Shown piece after piece: positions 39,234 through 47,542 of a DNA stretch of 64,000 nucleotides. Numbering within the stretch: position 1 is the first letter of the stretch; each line of letters begins with the position of its first letter. Made by a program: the position numbers and the translations under genes. Origin of the DNA: G963667675 sp963667675 (GTDB lineage: Bacteria > Chloroflexota > Dehalococcoidia > Lucifugimonadales > UBA3495); contig OY763929.1 in assembly GCA_963667675.1 (NCBI GenBank), forward strand, positions 558,001-622,000, read 5' to 3'. The notes beneath the pieces were generated by a model. That model was given only the letters and a program-made list of their open reading frames with translations, was not told where the DNA came from and ran no database searches.

Positions 39234-39815
39234 CTAGGAGGCGGCAGGATCCACGAGCTTGGAACGGCGCCTGCGGAACTCGTCGGTCAATAGCCCCATG
39301 GCGAAGGAGTCATACCAAACGTCGTCTTTGCGGTGAGACTTGCGCATGTGTCCTTCGAGCACGAATTCGAAGTGGCGAAACATCTCCAGGGCATGGTCGT
39401 TGTACTCGGGAACGTCGGCCCAAACCCGGTGCAACTCGTAGGACTCGTAGGCCTCTTCCAAGAGCTGGATCAAGGCCATGGTGCCGTAATGCTGGTGCCA
39501 GAGGTCCTTCCTGCCTATCAGGATGAAAATCTGGGCCTGTTCCAGCGCCCATTCGATGTCCAACTGGCCTTCGCCGATGTGCACCCCTTCGCCTGTATGA
39601 AGGGCGAATATCTTGCGGCTTTCGTCTTCGAAGACCTGCTTCCACTCCTCGTCGGAAGCTCCCAAGATTTCGTGGGGGGAGTAGCCGATATGGAGGGGGG
39701 CTCCGTCCTGGTCCCGCCCATACCACAGGGAGTTTACCTCGTCGTCGTCCAGCCATTGGACCAACCGCTGGACGTCGTCGCGAGTCGGCGGGAGGAGGGC
39801 TACTTGCGGCGACAT
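39234..39815 (-). CDS. GNAT-family N-acetyltransferase (RimJ/RimL-like)
   Basis: The 193-residue acetyl-CoA-dependent transferase has the core order of the RimJ/RimL group: IGEGQLDIEW, IGRKDLWHQHYGTMAL (acetyl-CoA loop, with Gln/His in place of the usual RxxGxG), ELHRVWADVPEYNDHALEMFRHFEF. ATG 39815 is chosen because AAGGAGG sits 6 bases upstream of it and inside the frame from an earlier ATG (39833). The acceptor is unknown. Same strand and close to the rhomboid gene. Confidence 0.75.
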   Translation of the reverse strand: MSPQVALLPPTRDDVQRLVQWLDDDEVNSLWYGRDQDGAPLHIGYSPHEILGASDEEWKQVFEDESRKIFALHTGEGVHIGEGQLDIEWALEQAQIFILIGRKDLWHQHYGTMALIQLLEEAYESYELHRVWADVPEYNDHALEMFRHFEFVLEGHMRKSHRKDDVWYDSFAMGLLTDEFRRRRSKLVDPAAS

Positions 39816-40057
39816 GACTCCCTCCTTATGCAACTTAACATGAACGGAGGCTATCTGAATTGCAATGGTTACTATCGTACTTTCGGATTATAAAAATTAT
39901 ATCAGCGGGCCAACACCGGCGCAAACAACTTCCCGCCGGTATAGCGGGGCGGCAGCGTTCCGGAGAGAGCGGCGAAGAGCGGCCGGGGGAGCATCACCCG
40001 GCTGGGTATGCCTCTGACCCCAAAATGCCGCAGGGTTGGAGGGCCTGGCTATAGCCG

Positions 40058-40852
40058 TCAGCTTTGCAAGAATGGGAGAAGGGCGTCGACGAACTGCTGG
40101 GGGCCCTCGACCTGAGGCAGATGACCCAGGCCGGGCAGCACGGCTTTTCGCGCCCCGACGATGTTGTGGTGCAGGATGTCCTCGGAGACGCGCAGCCTGT
40201 CGGCTTCACCGTAGAGCAACAACGTCGCCGTGGCCTTGATGAGGGGCAGCCGGGAAACGATGCTGTAATAGGCCAGGGTTTCGGAAACCTTGTGCACCCA
40301 GACCCCGGCCTGGGCCCGGGTCTCGTTGATGGCCTGGACCCATTTGGGTTTGGGGTTGACGAAAGTGGTGGCGGCCTTCATGTCTTCGGCGGTGCGCGGC
40401 TTGGGCAGGCCGTGCTCGTCAAAGTTGCCGGCGCTTTCCCGCAGGCGTTGGGCCGCGGTGTCGGGGTCCCCGACCGGGCATCCCACCAGAACCAGCTTGT
40501 CGACCCGTTCCGGGAAGCTGGCCGCAGTCTCGACGGCCAGCAGCGCGCCCACGGAGTTGCCCACCACGTGGGCCCGGTGGATGTTCAACACCTGGCAAGT
40601 GTGGTCCAGGGAGCGGGCGTAGTCCGGCAAGTTGAAATGGCGCGGCGGCTTGTCCGACTCGCCGTGCCCCAGCATGTCAAATGCGTAGCAGGTGTAATGC
40701 TCGCTCAGGGCGTCGATGACCCCGCTCCAAGCCCATGTGGAGGTTCCAAGCGGGTGCAACAAGACCAGGGGATAGCCGTCGCCCTGCTTGACGAAGTGAA
40801 TGTTGCCCTCGGGGGTCGGCACGAAATCGGTCAAGTCTCTGCGAACGAACAT
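40058..40852 (-). CDS. Alpha/beta hydrolase
   Basis: About 264 residues from ATG 40852, which has GGAG 5 bases upstream; the frame is open to 40969 but the extra residues look non-coding. The fold is typical: oxyanion strand VLLHPLGTSTWAW, nucleophile elbow GNSVGA (Ser), an acid near LLYGEADRLR, and His in GLGHLPQVEGPQQF. Such enzymes range from esterases to C-C hydrolases and haloperoxidase-like proteins, and the substrate cannot be inferred. Divergent from the trehalose genes. Confidence 0.85.
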   Translation of the reverse strand: MFVRRDLTDFVPTPEGNIHFVKQGDGYPLVLLHPLGTSTWAWSGVIDALSEHYTCYAFDMLGHGESDKPPRHFNLPDYARSLDHTCQVLNIHRAHVVGNSVGALLAVETAASFPERVDKLVLVGCPVGDPDTAAQRLRESAGNFDEHGLPKPRTAEDMKAATTFVNPKPKWVQAINETRAQAGVWVHKVSETLAYYSIVSRLPLIKATATLLLYGEADRLRVSEDILHHNIVGARKAVLPGLGHLPQVEGPQQFVDALLPFLQS

Positions 40853-41164
40853 GGCGCTCCATTGCCGGCTTGCGACGCTTCTGTCGGGAATAGGGCCCTG
40901 AGCATAAGGCGTTGGGGATGATGGCCGCGTTGGTGTCGCCATAGTACCGGCAACCCCTAACAGTGTCAATTTGGCGCGCCGCCGTCACGGCGCGGTTGAC
41001 CATTGCCGCTGAGTATGAAAGAATCCAAGTGCGTCGATCATTCTTCAGGCGGCAGCCGCCGTGCCCCACTCAATGGCTCCCACCACTACCAGGCAACCCT
41101 GTTTCATGCCGGAACGGAGCGTCGCTATGGCGACTGTGTCTGCTTTCCAGGACGCGGGTCTAAT
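40853..41164. other. Divergent intergenic region
   Basis: This 312-base gap separates the alpha/beta hydrolase from otsA. A weak promoter-like pair (TTGACC 40996-41001, AAGAAT 41019-41024, spacer 17) points toward otsA. No RNA gene, operator or repeat was recognised. Confidence 0.4.
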
Positions 41165-42679
41165 ATGGCGATAAGGACACCCACCTGGGGCAAAGAAGAC
41201 TTGAAGCGGTTGGCCCAGCGGGAGATGGGCGACTACCATCTCATCGTTGTATCCAACCGTCAGCCCTACGTCCACGAACTGGTGGACGGGGAACTGCGGT
41301 ACGCTGTGCCGTCGGGCGGCCTCATTACCGCCCTGGACCCGCTAATGCAGGAGAGCGGCGGCACCTGGGTGGCTCACGGGGGCGGACAGGGGGACTGGTA
41401 CGCCGTCGACGAGCAGAACAAGGTCCCGGTGCCGCCGGATGATCCGGCCTACACCCTGCGGCTGGTGTGGTTGACCGAGGAGGAAGAGCGGGGCTATTAC
41501 TACGGCTTTTCCAACGAGGCCCTATGGCCCCTGTGCCACAATGCCTACACCGAGCCGGTATTCGACACCACCGCCTGGGAAAGCTACAAGGCGGTGAACC
41601 AGGAGTTCGCCAACCAAGTCCTGGACGAAATCGGCGACCGTCCGGCGGCGGTCTTCACCCAGGACTACCACCTAGCCCTGCTGCCCAGGCTGCTGCGGGA
41701 TGCCGACCCCGACGTCATTACCGGTCAGTTCTGGCACATTCCTTGGCCCAGCCCGGAGATTTTCCAGATATGCCCGTGGGAGGAAGAACTGATTCACGGG
41801 CTGCTGGGCAACGATTTGCTGGGATTCCACATCGGCGCCCATTGCAACAACTTCCTGAATACGGTGGACCGTTGCGTCGACGCCCGGGTGGACCACGACT
41901 ACAGCCTGGTTAGCTACCAAAGCGACCACACGTTGGTCCGGCCGTTTCCCATCAGTGTCGATTTCGAGCAGATCAGCGACGAAGCCGGCAGCAGTTACGT
42001 TGCCGGGGAAATGGAGCGCCTCACCGACGAGCTGAATCTTGGGGGCAAGATCGTCGGCCTCGGCATCGACCGCATCGACTACACCAAGGGCATTCCCCAC
42101 CGGCTGCGGGCCGTGGGCCGGTTCTTCGAGCAGCGTCCGGAGTACGCCGGCCGGGTGGTGTTCATCCAGGCCGGGGTCATGAGCCGGACCAATATCGACG
42201 CCTACCAGCAGCTTGGCGATCAGATAGAACAGATTGTGGACGACATCAACGGCCGGTTCAGCCGCGGCGATTGGCAGCCTATAATTTATCTGCCCGACGA
42301 TCTTCCCAGCACGACCTTGATGGCCCTGCGCAGGCTGGCCCGCTTCTTCGTGGTCAGCTCCCTTCACGACGGTATGAACCTGGTGGCCAAGGAATACGTG
42401 GCAAGCCGGTCCGACGAGGACGGAGTGCTTATTCTCAGCCCCTTTACGGGGGCCGCGCATGAGTTGACCGATGCCCTCATCGTCAACCCCTACGCCACGG
42501 AACGATTCGCCGGCGCAATCCTGGACGCGGTCATGATGCCCTTGGAACAGCGCCGCGCCCGCATGGTGAACATGCGGGCCATTGTCCAGGAGAACAACAT
42601 CTACAAATGGGCCGCCCGGCTCCTGGTAGACCTGATGCAGGGCGCGCGACGCTCCAAGCGGCCCATCCAAACGCTTTAG
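41165..42679 (+). CDS. otsA: Trehalose-6-phosphate synthase (GT20)
   Basis: The 504-residue enzyme makes trehalose 6-phosphate from a nucleotide-activated glucose and glucose 6-phosphate. It keeps the canonical GT20 signatures: VVSNRQPYVHE, the GG loop (PSGGLITALDPL), TQDYHLALLP, FWHIPWPSPE, GIDRIDYTKGIPHRL with the nucleotide-binding Arg and Lys, and GMNLVAKEYVA. ATG 41165 is chosen because similarity begins there; the frame extends to 41003. otsB follows 43 bases later, giving a complete trehalose pathway for osmotic or desiccation protection. Confidence 0.88.
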   Translation: MAIRTPTWGKEDLKRLAQREMGDYHLIVVSNRQPYVHELVDGELRYAVPSGGLITALDPLMQESGGTWVAHGGGQGDWYAVDEQNKVPVPPDDPAYTLRLVWLTEEEERGYYYGFSNEALWPLCHNAYTEPVFDTTAWESYKAVNQEFANQVLDEIGDRPAAVFTQDYHLALLPRLLRDADPDVITGQFWHIPWPSPEIFQICPWEEELIHGLLGNDLLGFHIGAHCNNFLNTVDRCVDARVDHDYSLVSYQSDHTLVRPFPISVDFEQISDEAGSSYVAGEMERLTDELNLGGKIVGLGIDRIDYTKGIPHRLRAVGRFFEQRPEYAGRVVFIQAGVMSRTNIDAYQQLGDQIEQIVDDINGRFSRGDWQPIIYLPDDLPSTTLMALRRLARFFVVSSLHDGMNLVAKEYVASRSDEDGVLILSPFTGAAHELTDALIVNPYATERFAGAILDAVMMPLEQRRARMVNMRAIVQENNIYKWAARLLVDLMQGARRSKRPIQTL

Positions 42680-42722
42680 CCGCCCGCTCCGCGATTCTCT
42701 TGTCTCCGGGACCTCTCCTCCA

Positions 42723-43505
42723 ATGCCTCACCTCCTGAAGGCATGGCCGCAAGCAAGCCGCCTCCTGAGCGACGCCAAGCAGGTCCTACTGGGCCTGGAC
42801 TTCGACGGGACGCTGTCGCCCACCGTGGACCGGCCTGAACTGGCCGTGCTGCCGGCCGAGACCAGGCAGTCGCTGCTCAGCATCAGCCGCTATGAGAAAT
42901 TCCTGGTCGCAATCATCAGCGCCCGCAGCTTGGAGGACGTACAAGGCAAGGCAGGGATCGACGGCCTCATTTATGCCGGCAACCGGGGCATGGAGATCAG
43001 CGGCGGGGGTATGGAGTTTGTCCATCCGGGAGCCTTGGAGCTAAGGGAGCAGGTTGACGAGGCCGCCACGCGGCTAAACGAGGCCCTGGAGCGATTCGGC
43101 GGCGTGGTGATCGAGTACAAGGGGTTGTCTCTGACCGTTCACCATCGCTTGGTGCCCAGTGAATCGGTACCGGACGTCAACCGCGTAGTGGATGCGGTCG
43201 TGAATCCATTCCTGGAATCAGGGGCTTTGAAAACGAGCCCGGCCAAAATGTCGGTAGAAGTCCTGCCCAACGTCGCCTGGGGCAAAGGGGACGCTCTCCG
43301 GGAAATCCGGGCAGGCTTGATCCCGGACTCCTTCCCGGTGTATTTCGGTGACGACCTGGTGGATGAGGAGGGGTTCGCCTGGGTCCAGGGCGCGGGCGGA
43401 TTTGGCGTGTATGTGGGCCCCGCCGGGAGCGGCACCGCGGCCCGCTACCGGCTGGACTCGCCCCAGGAAGTGGCGCAGGCTTTGGAGCTTATGGGGCGGG
43501 TGTGA
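42723..43505 (+). CDS. otsB: Trehalose-6-phosphate phosphatase
   Basis: The 260-residue HAD-superfamily enzyme releases phosphate from trehalose 6-phosphate. Motif I is LGLDFDGTLSP with the nucleophile and acid aspartates, motif II is IISARS, the Lys-bearing region contains KMSVEVLPNVAWGKG, and motif IV is YFGDDLVDEEGF. Length is typical. It is in tandem with the GT20 gene, which supports assignment of both. The stop is 21 bases from the convergent amidohydrolase. Confidence 0.92.
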   Translation: MPHLLKAWPQASRLLSDAKQVLLGLDFDGTLSPTVDRPELAVLPAETRQSLLSISRYEKFLVAIISARSLEDVQGKAGIDGLIYAGNRGMEISGGGMEFVHPGALELREQVDEAATRLNEALERFGGVVIEYKGLSLTVHHRLVPSESVPDVNRVVDAVVNPFLESGALKTSPAKMSVEVLPNVAWGKGDALREIRAGLIPDSFPVYFGDDLVDEEGFAWVQGAGGFGVYVGPAGSGTAARYRLDSPQEVAQALELMGRV

Positions 43506-43526
43506 GCGGCCACCATGGGTAACCCC

Positions 43527-44369
43527 CTAACCCAGCCCCAGCACCCGCGCCGCGTTGCCGCCGAGGATGGCCTCCTGCGCGGCCGGTTCCAGGCCGGACT
43601 CCGTCACCTGGCGCAGCATGCGTTTGTGCCGGATGAGGGGAAAATCGGTGGCGAACAGGACTCTTTCGGGGCTAACCAGTTGGGCGGCCGCCGGCACCAC
43701 TTCGGGCCGGTACAACAGCGGAGATGCGGCCATATCGAAGTAGGCGTTTCTAAGCAGGTCCGACACTTCCGGCATCAGCGCGTAGAAGGGCAGCCCGCCC
43801 CCCCAGTGGGCGCAGATGATTGTGTTCTCCGGGAAATTCTCGATAAACCGGCAGAGCTTGTCAGGAGTGGTGGCCCCCTTGCCGGGGTACACGTGGCCCA
43901 CCGGCTCTGAACTGTGCACCAGGACGGGCAGATTCAGCCGCCGGGCGGCGTCCATGAGCGGTGCCATGCCTGGGCGGTCGGTAATGTCGAACCCCTGGGT
44001 GTCCGGGTGAAGCTCGCCGACGCCCGCCAGGCCGGCGGCAGCGCAGCGTTCTACCTCTTCCAACGCGGCGTCTCCCCAGGCGGGATTGACCGAGCAGAAC
44101 CCCGTCAACCGCTGGGGGTAACGCTGCACCGCATCGATGATGTAGTCGTTGGCTTCCCTGGCAACCAACGGGTCGGTCCACCCCATGCCCATGGCCACTG
44201 ATCGGGATACCCCGGCGGCGTCCATGGCATCGATCAACGTCTCCGCCGTGGCCATGGCGGCGCCTTTCCTGGCAAAGAGGGCCGCAAAGGTATCATCCAG
44301 GGCGAGCAGTTGGGTGCGCCGCTCTTGAAATTGGGGCGGCAGGATGTGGCAGTGGCTGTCTATTATCAT
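43527..44369 (-). CDS. Amidohydrolase-2 family metal-dependent hydrolase
   Basis: The 280-residue TIM-barrel hydrolase resembles the ACMSD / 6-methylsalicylate decarboxylase group. The HCH metal motif is at IDSHCHILPP; further ligands are LVHSSEP (His), CAHWGGGLPFY (His) and FATDFPLIRH (Asp). It may be a decarboxylase or hydrolase of an aromatic or lactone-type compound. Its 5' end is only 30 bases from the left target duplication of the inserted element, so its own promoter may have been displaced. Confidence 0.85.
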   Translation of the reverse strand: MIIDSHCHILPPQFQERRTQLLALDDTFAALFARKGAAMATAETLIDAMDAAGVSRSVAMGMGWTDPLVAREANDYIIDAVQRYPQRLTGFCSVNPAWGDAALEEVERCAAAGLAGVGELHPDTQGFDITDRPGMAPLMDAARRLNLPVLVHSSEPVGHVYPGKGATTPDKLCRFIENFPENTIICAHWGGGLPFYALMPEVSDLLRNAYFDMAASPLLYRPEVVPAAAQLVSPERVLFATDFPLIRHKRMLRQVTESGLEPAAQEAILGGNAARVLGLG

Positions 44370-44399
44370 CGAAGCGATGCTCAGGTCGTGTTACCTGGC

Positions 44400-44407
44400 A
44401 ATTTAGT
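44400..44407 (+). repeat. Left target-site duplication
   Basis: AATTTAGT lies directly outside the left terminal repeat and is identical to 47353-47360. Eight bases is the duplication size of the IS1595 family. Confidence 0.9.
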
Positions 44408-44431
44408 GGGAATTATCAAGAATGTTACCCA
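44408..44431 (+). repeat. Left terminal inverted repeat
   Basis: The 24-base end begins GGGAATTATCAAG and ends TTACCCA. It is a perfect inverse of 47329-47352. Confidence 0.95.
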
Positions 44432-44437
44432 AAACCC

Positions 44438-44467
44438 TTGACTTTCGTGCCTAGTTTCCTGTACAAT
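44438..44467 (+). promoter_or_regulatory. Transposase promoter
   Basis: TTGACT (44438-44443) and TACAAT (44462-44467), 18 bases apart, each differ from consensus at one base. The pair lies just inside the left repeat, and GGGAGATTGCAGG precedes the transposase ATG. Confidence 0.7.
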
Positions 44468-44496
44468 ATTACCCATACAGATAGGGAGATTGCAGG

Positions 44497-45426
44497 ATGC
44501 CAGGCAAGAGTTACAGACAGGGAATCAGCCTAGTAGAGGCCATCCAACAGTTTAGCGACGAAGCCGCCGTTGAGCAAATGTTCATAGAGGCTCGCTGGCC
44601 CAGCGGGATAGCCTGCCCCAAGTGCGGCTCGGTGAACATCCAAGAGCGGCCTACCCGCAAGCCTCAGCCCTTCCGTTGCCGGGATTGCCGCAAGGATTTC
44701 AGCGTCAAGACTGGCACGGTCATGGAAGGCTCAAACCTCAAACTGAGCAAGTGGGCCATCGTCGCCTACTTGATGAACACCAGTTTGAAGGGCGTATCCA
44801 GCATGAAGCTACACCGGGACCTGGGCATATCGCAGCCCTCGGCTTGGTTCATGGCTCACCGAATCCGCAAGGCTTGGGAAGCTAACGGCGACCTATTCTC
44901 CGGCCCGGTGGAAGTGGACGAGACCTACATCGGCGGCAAAGAGGCCAACAAACATTCCAGCAAGAAGCTCCGGCAAGGCCGCGGGGCTGTCGGCAAAACC
45001 GCCGTTGTAGGCGCAAAAGACAGGGAGACTAATCAGGTTGCCGTTGAAGTGGTGGAACACGCCAACCGGCCAACCCTAATCGGCTTCGTTGCTTCGCATA
45101 CCCACGAGACGGCAACGGTCTACACGGACGAACACGCTGGCTATCAGGGGATGGTCAATCACGAGACGGTCGCCCATTCAGCCGGTGAGTACGTGCAAGG
45201 GGACGGTCACACCAACGGCATAGAGAGTCTGTGGGCAATGATGAAGCGGGGAGTCTATGGGACATACCACCATATCAGCCCCAAGCATACGGCCCGTTAC
45301 GCCTCTGAGTTTGCCGGACGGCACAACAGCCGGGCGCAGGACACACAGGCGCAAATCCAGAGCCTAATCCGGGGCATGGAAGGCAAGCGGCTGACCTACC
45401 GGGAATTGACGACGGCGGCGGACTGA
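44497..45426 (+). CDS. IS1595-family transposase
   Basis: The 309-residue transposase has an N-terminal zinc ribbon (Cys40, 43, 61, 64: ACPKCGS, FRCRDCRKDF) for end recognition. The DDE/ISXO2-like catalytic domain follows: Asp141 in VEVDETYIGGKE, Asp211 in YTDEHAGY, and Glu243 in HTNGIESLW with the family's His and Asn just before it. Full length, with no frameshift, so probably active. The stop is one base before the next open frame, so cargo and transposase may share a transcript. Confidence 0.95.
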   Translation: MPGKSYRQGISLVEAIQQFSDEAAVEQMFIEARWPSGIACPKCGSVNIQERPTRKPQPFRCRDCRKDFSVKTGTVMEGSNLKLSKWAIVAYLMNTSLKGVSSMKLHRDLGISQPSAWFMAHRIRKAWEANGDLFSGPVEVDETYIGGKEANKHSSKKLRQGRGAVGKTAVVGAKDRETNQVAVEVVEHANRPTLIGFVASHTHETATVYTDEHAGYQGMVNHETVAHSAGEYVQGDGHTNGIESLWAMMKRGVYGTYHHISPKHTARYASEFAGRHNSRAQDTQAQIQSLIRGMEGKRLTYRELTTAAD

Positions 45427-45514
45427 TTTGGCAAAAGCCGGAACGTCTGGTACATTGCTACCCGGTGAGGGGCATACCCATATCCAGCGTCAAGCTGGTG
45501 GGGGAACAGCGACC

Positions 45515-47176
45515 ATGCAAAGTCCGCTCATGGCGTCTGAGCACCGCGACGAATACCTTGCCGGTAACGCGCTGGTCTGCTCGGACAACCTGGACGTACT
45601 AAAAGCTCTCCCTGATAACTCCATTGACCTGATTTACCTGGACCCGCCATTCCAGTCGGACACCCACTATGTTGCGGTGTTCGGAGACAAGGGCCGCGTA
45701 GACGAACAGCTTAGGGACATTTGGCGGTGGACGACCGAGACCATGCGGACGTTCAACCGCCTGCCCCACGGCCAACTGGTCGACACCCTGAAGGGTATCC
45801 AGTTGCAGGCTGGCCCAACGTCTCCCATGTCGGCTTATTGTGTATTCATGGCTCGGCGGCTACTGGAAATGCGCCGGGTGTTGAAGACAACCGGAAGCAT
45901 CTATCTGCACTGCAACGATTACGCCAACTATTACCTGCGTCTGATTATGGATGCCATCTTTGGCTCGGAGCAGTTCAGGAATGCAATCGTCTGGGAGAGC
46001 ACCCGTGGACGGTCAGACGGGAGACATTGGGGAAACGTTACTAACTCGATTCTGTTCTACACAAAGTCCAATGCTTACCAGTGGGCGAACGTCTACAAGA
46101 ACCGCATTCTCGACGTTGAAGAGACTACGGGAGACCTTACCGCCGCGGAAATCCGCAACGGTTCCTCGGGTGAAGAGTGGCAAGGTTACAACCCAACAGA
46201 TTATGGCCGCCATTGGGCCGTGCCTCGAAACAGCCAGTTTGCCCATTGGATAGCTGAGAACCGCGTCCCTGGGTACTTGACTATTGAAGACCCGCATAAA
46301 CGCCTGGACGCCTTGGACGATGCTGGCTTGATCACGTGGTCCGACAATGGGAGACCTTCGGTTATACGACCCTCAGAGGCAAGCCCTGGTGCCAAAGTCA
46401 ACAATCTCTGGTATGACATTCCAAGGGTCTCCGGCGCAGAGCGCATTGGTTATCCGACCCAGAAGCCCCTGGCCCTTATGGAGCGCATCATAGAGGCCAG
46501 CAGCCCCAAGAACGGCATAGTAATGGACCCGTTTTGTGGCTGCGGGACCGCCGTTGACGCTGCGGCCAAGCTGGGCCGGGGTTATCTCGGTATTGACGTG
46601 AGCGCCATCGCCGTGCGCGTCATGGAACAACGCCTGATGTCACGGGGGAACGCTACCAAGCCAGCCGTCTACATGTTGGAATGGAGCGACTACGAATGGG
46701 CAGATTTTGAACGGCGGGCCTTGATGGGCCGGGATGACGCCGAGGATGGCGTACCGGGCTGGGCTTGGGCCGAGGATAAGGTCGCTGGTCTGTTGAACGC
46801 CATCCCCAACAGCAAGAAGACCGGGGATGGTGGTGTGGACGCTCGCTATTACGGCGCGGCTAAAGAGGTAATCCCCATTCAGGTCAAGATGCACCGCAAG
46901 CCAGTGGGACGCCCGGACATGGACAAGTTGCTTGGAGCACAGACCGCCATGAACAACCGTGGCATCCATGCTCCAATGTCTTTAATGGTCAGTCTCTACC
47001 CCCCCCCCCCCCCGCAACTTGCGGAGCTTTGCAGCCGAACAGGGCCGCGTCGACCTGCATGGCGAAGATTACCCGGTCATGCAGGCTCTCAGCGTCGAGG
47101 AAATGCTTACGAAGGGCGAACGGCCCAAGTTGCCGCCGCCAGACCCTCGTTCGCTGGTAGGCGCAACATAGACTAA
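45515..47176 (+). CDS. DNA methyltransferase fused to Mrr-like nuclease domain, C-terminus frameshifted
   Basis: The N-terminal part is a beta-class amino-methyltransferase, with catalytic DPPF at residues 43-46, a target-recognition stretch in the middle, and the AdoMet motif DPFCGCGTA at 338-346. DPPF favours N6-adenine. The C-terminal part looks like an Mrr/PD-(D/E)xK nuclease: Asp442 in GDGGVDAR, then Gln456-Val-Lys458 in IQVKMH, then VGRPDMDKLLGA. After residue 495 a run of 15 C throws the reading frame off. The +1 frame continues in family style (RNLRSFAAEQGR, then VEEMLTKGE) to a stop at 47171, so the listed last 58 residues are probably not native. ATG 45515 is preferred; TTG 45428 is in frame but lacks a ribosome binding site. 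Confidence 0.8.
   Translation: MQSPLMASEHRDEYLAGNALVCSDNLDVLKALPDNSIDLIYLDPPFQSDTHYVAVFGDKGRVDEQLRDIWRWTTETMRTFNRLPHGQLVDTLKGIQLQAGPTSPMSAYCVFMARRLLEMRRVLKTTGSIYLHCNDYANYYLRLIMDAIFGSEQFRNAIVWESTRGRSDGRHWGNVTNSILFYTKSNAYQWANVYKNRILDVEETTGDLTAAEIRNGSSGEEWQGYNPTDYGRHWAVPRNSQFAHWIAENRVPGYLTIEDPHKRLDALDDAGLITWSDNGRPSVIRPSEASPGAKVNNLWYDIPRVSGAERIGYPTQKPLALMERIIEASSPKNGIVMDPFCGCGTAVDAAAKLGRGYLGIDVSAIAVRVMEQRLMSRGNATKPAVYMLEWSDYEWADFERRALMGRDDAEDGVPGWAWAEDKVAGLLNAIPNSKKTGDGGVDARYYGAAKEVIPIQVKMHRKPVGRPDMDKLLGAQTAMNNRGIHAPMSLMVSLYPPPPPQLAELCSRTGPRRPAWRRLPGHAGSQRRGNAYEGRTAQVAAARPSFAGRRNID
46999..47013 (+). repeat. Homopolymeric run of 15 C in the methyltransferase-nuclease gene
   Basis: Fifteen consecutive C bases sit where the nuclease domain's frame breaks. 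Fourteen (or eleven) would restore the protein-like +1 frame. This is either slippage in the cell or in sequencing. It is the longest single-base run noticed in the window. Confidence 0.9.
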
Positions 47177-47203
47177 GATGGTAATGTGACTTCGGAGGTA
47201 GGC

Positions 47204-47335
47204 ATGGGGCGCAAGAGGAAACCCAAGCCAGGGCGACCAGAGAAGCTAATCCCGCCTATTCATGGGCCTTTCAAGGCGATAATCAAGGCCCTGGTGACTC
47301 CCATCAAGAAGCCTCAACCTGCCCAGCGTGGGTAA
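47204..47335 (+). CDS. Small basic protein at the element's right end
   Basis: A 43-codon frame starts at ATG 47204 with GGAGG 5 bases upstream. It encodes a Lys/Arg/Pro-rich peptide (MGRKRKPKPGRPEKLIPPI at the start). The GRP motif resembles an AT-hook-like DNA contact. The TAA stop is inside the right terminal repeat, so the element's end is also coding. It may aid transposition or cargo control; no family is recognised. Confidence 0.6.
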   Translation: MGRKRKPKPGRPEKLIPPIHGPFKAIIKALVTPIKKPQPAQRG

Positions 47336-47352
47336 CATTCTTGATAATTCCC
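47329..47352 (+). repeat. Right terminal inverted repeat
   Basis: The 24 bases begin TGGGTAACATTC and end TAATTCCC. They are a perfect inverse of the left end and overlap the stop of the small basic protein. Confidence 0.95.
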
Positions 47353-47360
47353 AATTTAGT
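47353..47360 (+). repeat. Right target-site duplication
   Basis: AATTTAGT directly outside the right terminal repeat, identical to 44400-44407. Confidence 0.9.
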
Positions 47361-47429
47361 CTCGGTTGACCGGGCCAACGGCGCCCTCCCGGCATTCATA
47401 TCACATTTGGGGGTTCACGGCAATTTGCC

Positions 47430-47458
47430 TAGACACCTGCAGAGCGCCGGATTATAAT
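47430..47458 (+). promoter_or_regulatory. Sigma-70 promoter of the transketolase pair
   Basis: TAGACA (47430-47435) and a perfect TATAAT (47453-47458) are 17 bases apart, 85 bases before the GTG start at 47543. It lies outside the inserted element, so expression is probably intact. Confidence 0.75.
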
Positions 47459-47542
47459 CTTGGCGCCGGATTTCGTCCCTGTGCCTCAGGTCACGTTTAT
47501 CGACCTGTCCGGCCCGCAAAGTGTAGGAGTTAGGGAGGCGCT

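Larger units (their letters stand above)
44408..47352 (+). mobile_element. IS1595-family element carrying a methyltransferase-nuclease cargo
   Basis: The 2,945-base element has perfect 24-base terminal inverted repeats and an 8-base target duplication (AATTTAGT). It holds an IS1595-type transposase, a DNA methyltransferase fused to an Mrr-like nuclease, and a 43-codon basic protein ending in the right repeat. Identical ends and duplications point to recent insertion. The element sits between the divergent amidohydrolase and transketolase genes, breaking no gene. Passenger genes are known in this IS family; a restriction-modification-type cargo is the point of interest. Confidence 0.93.
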
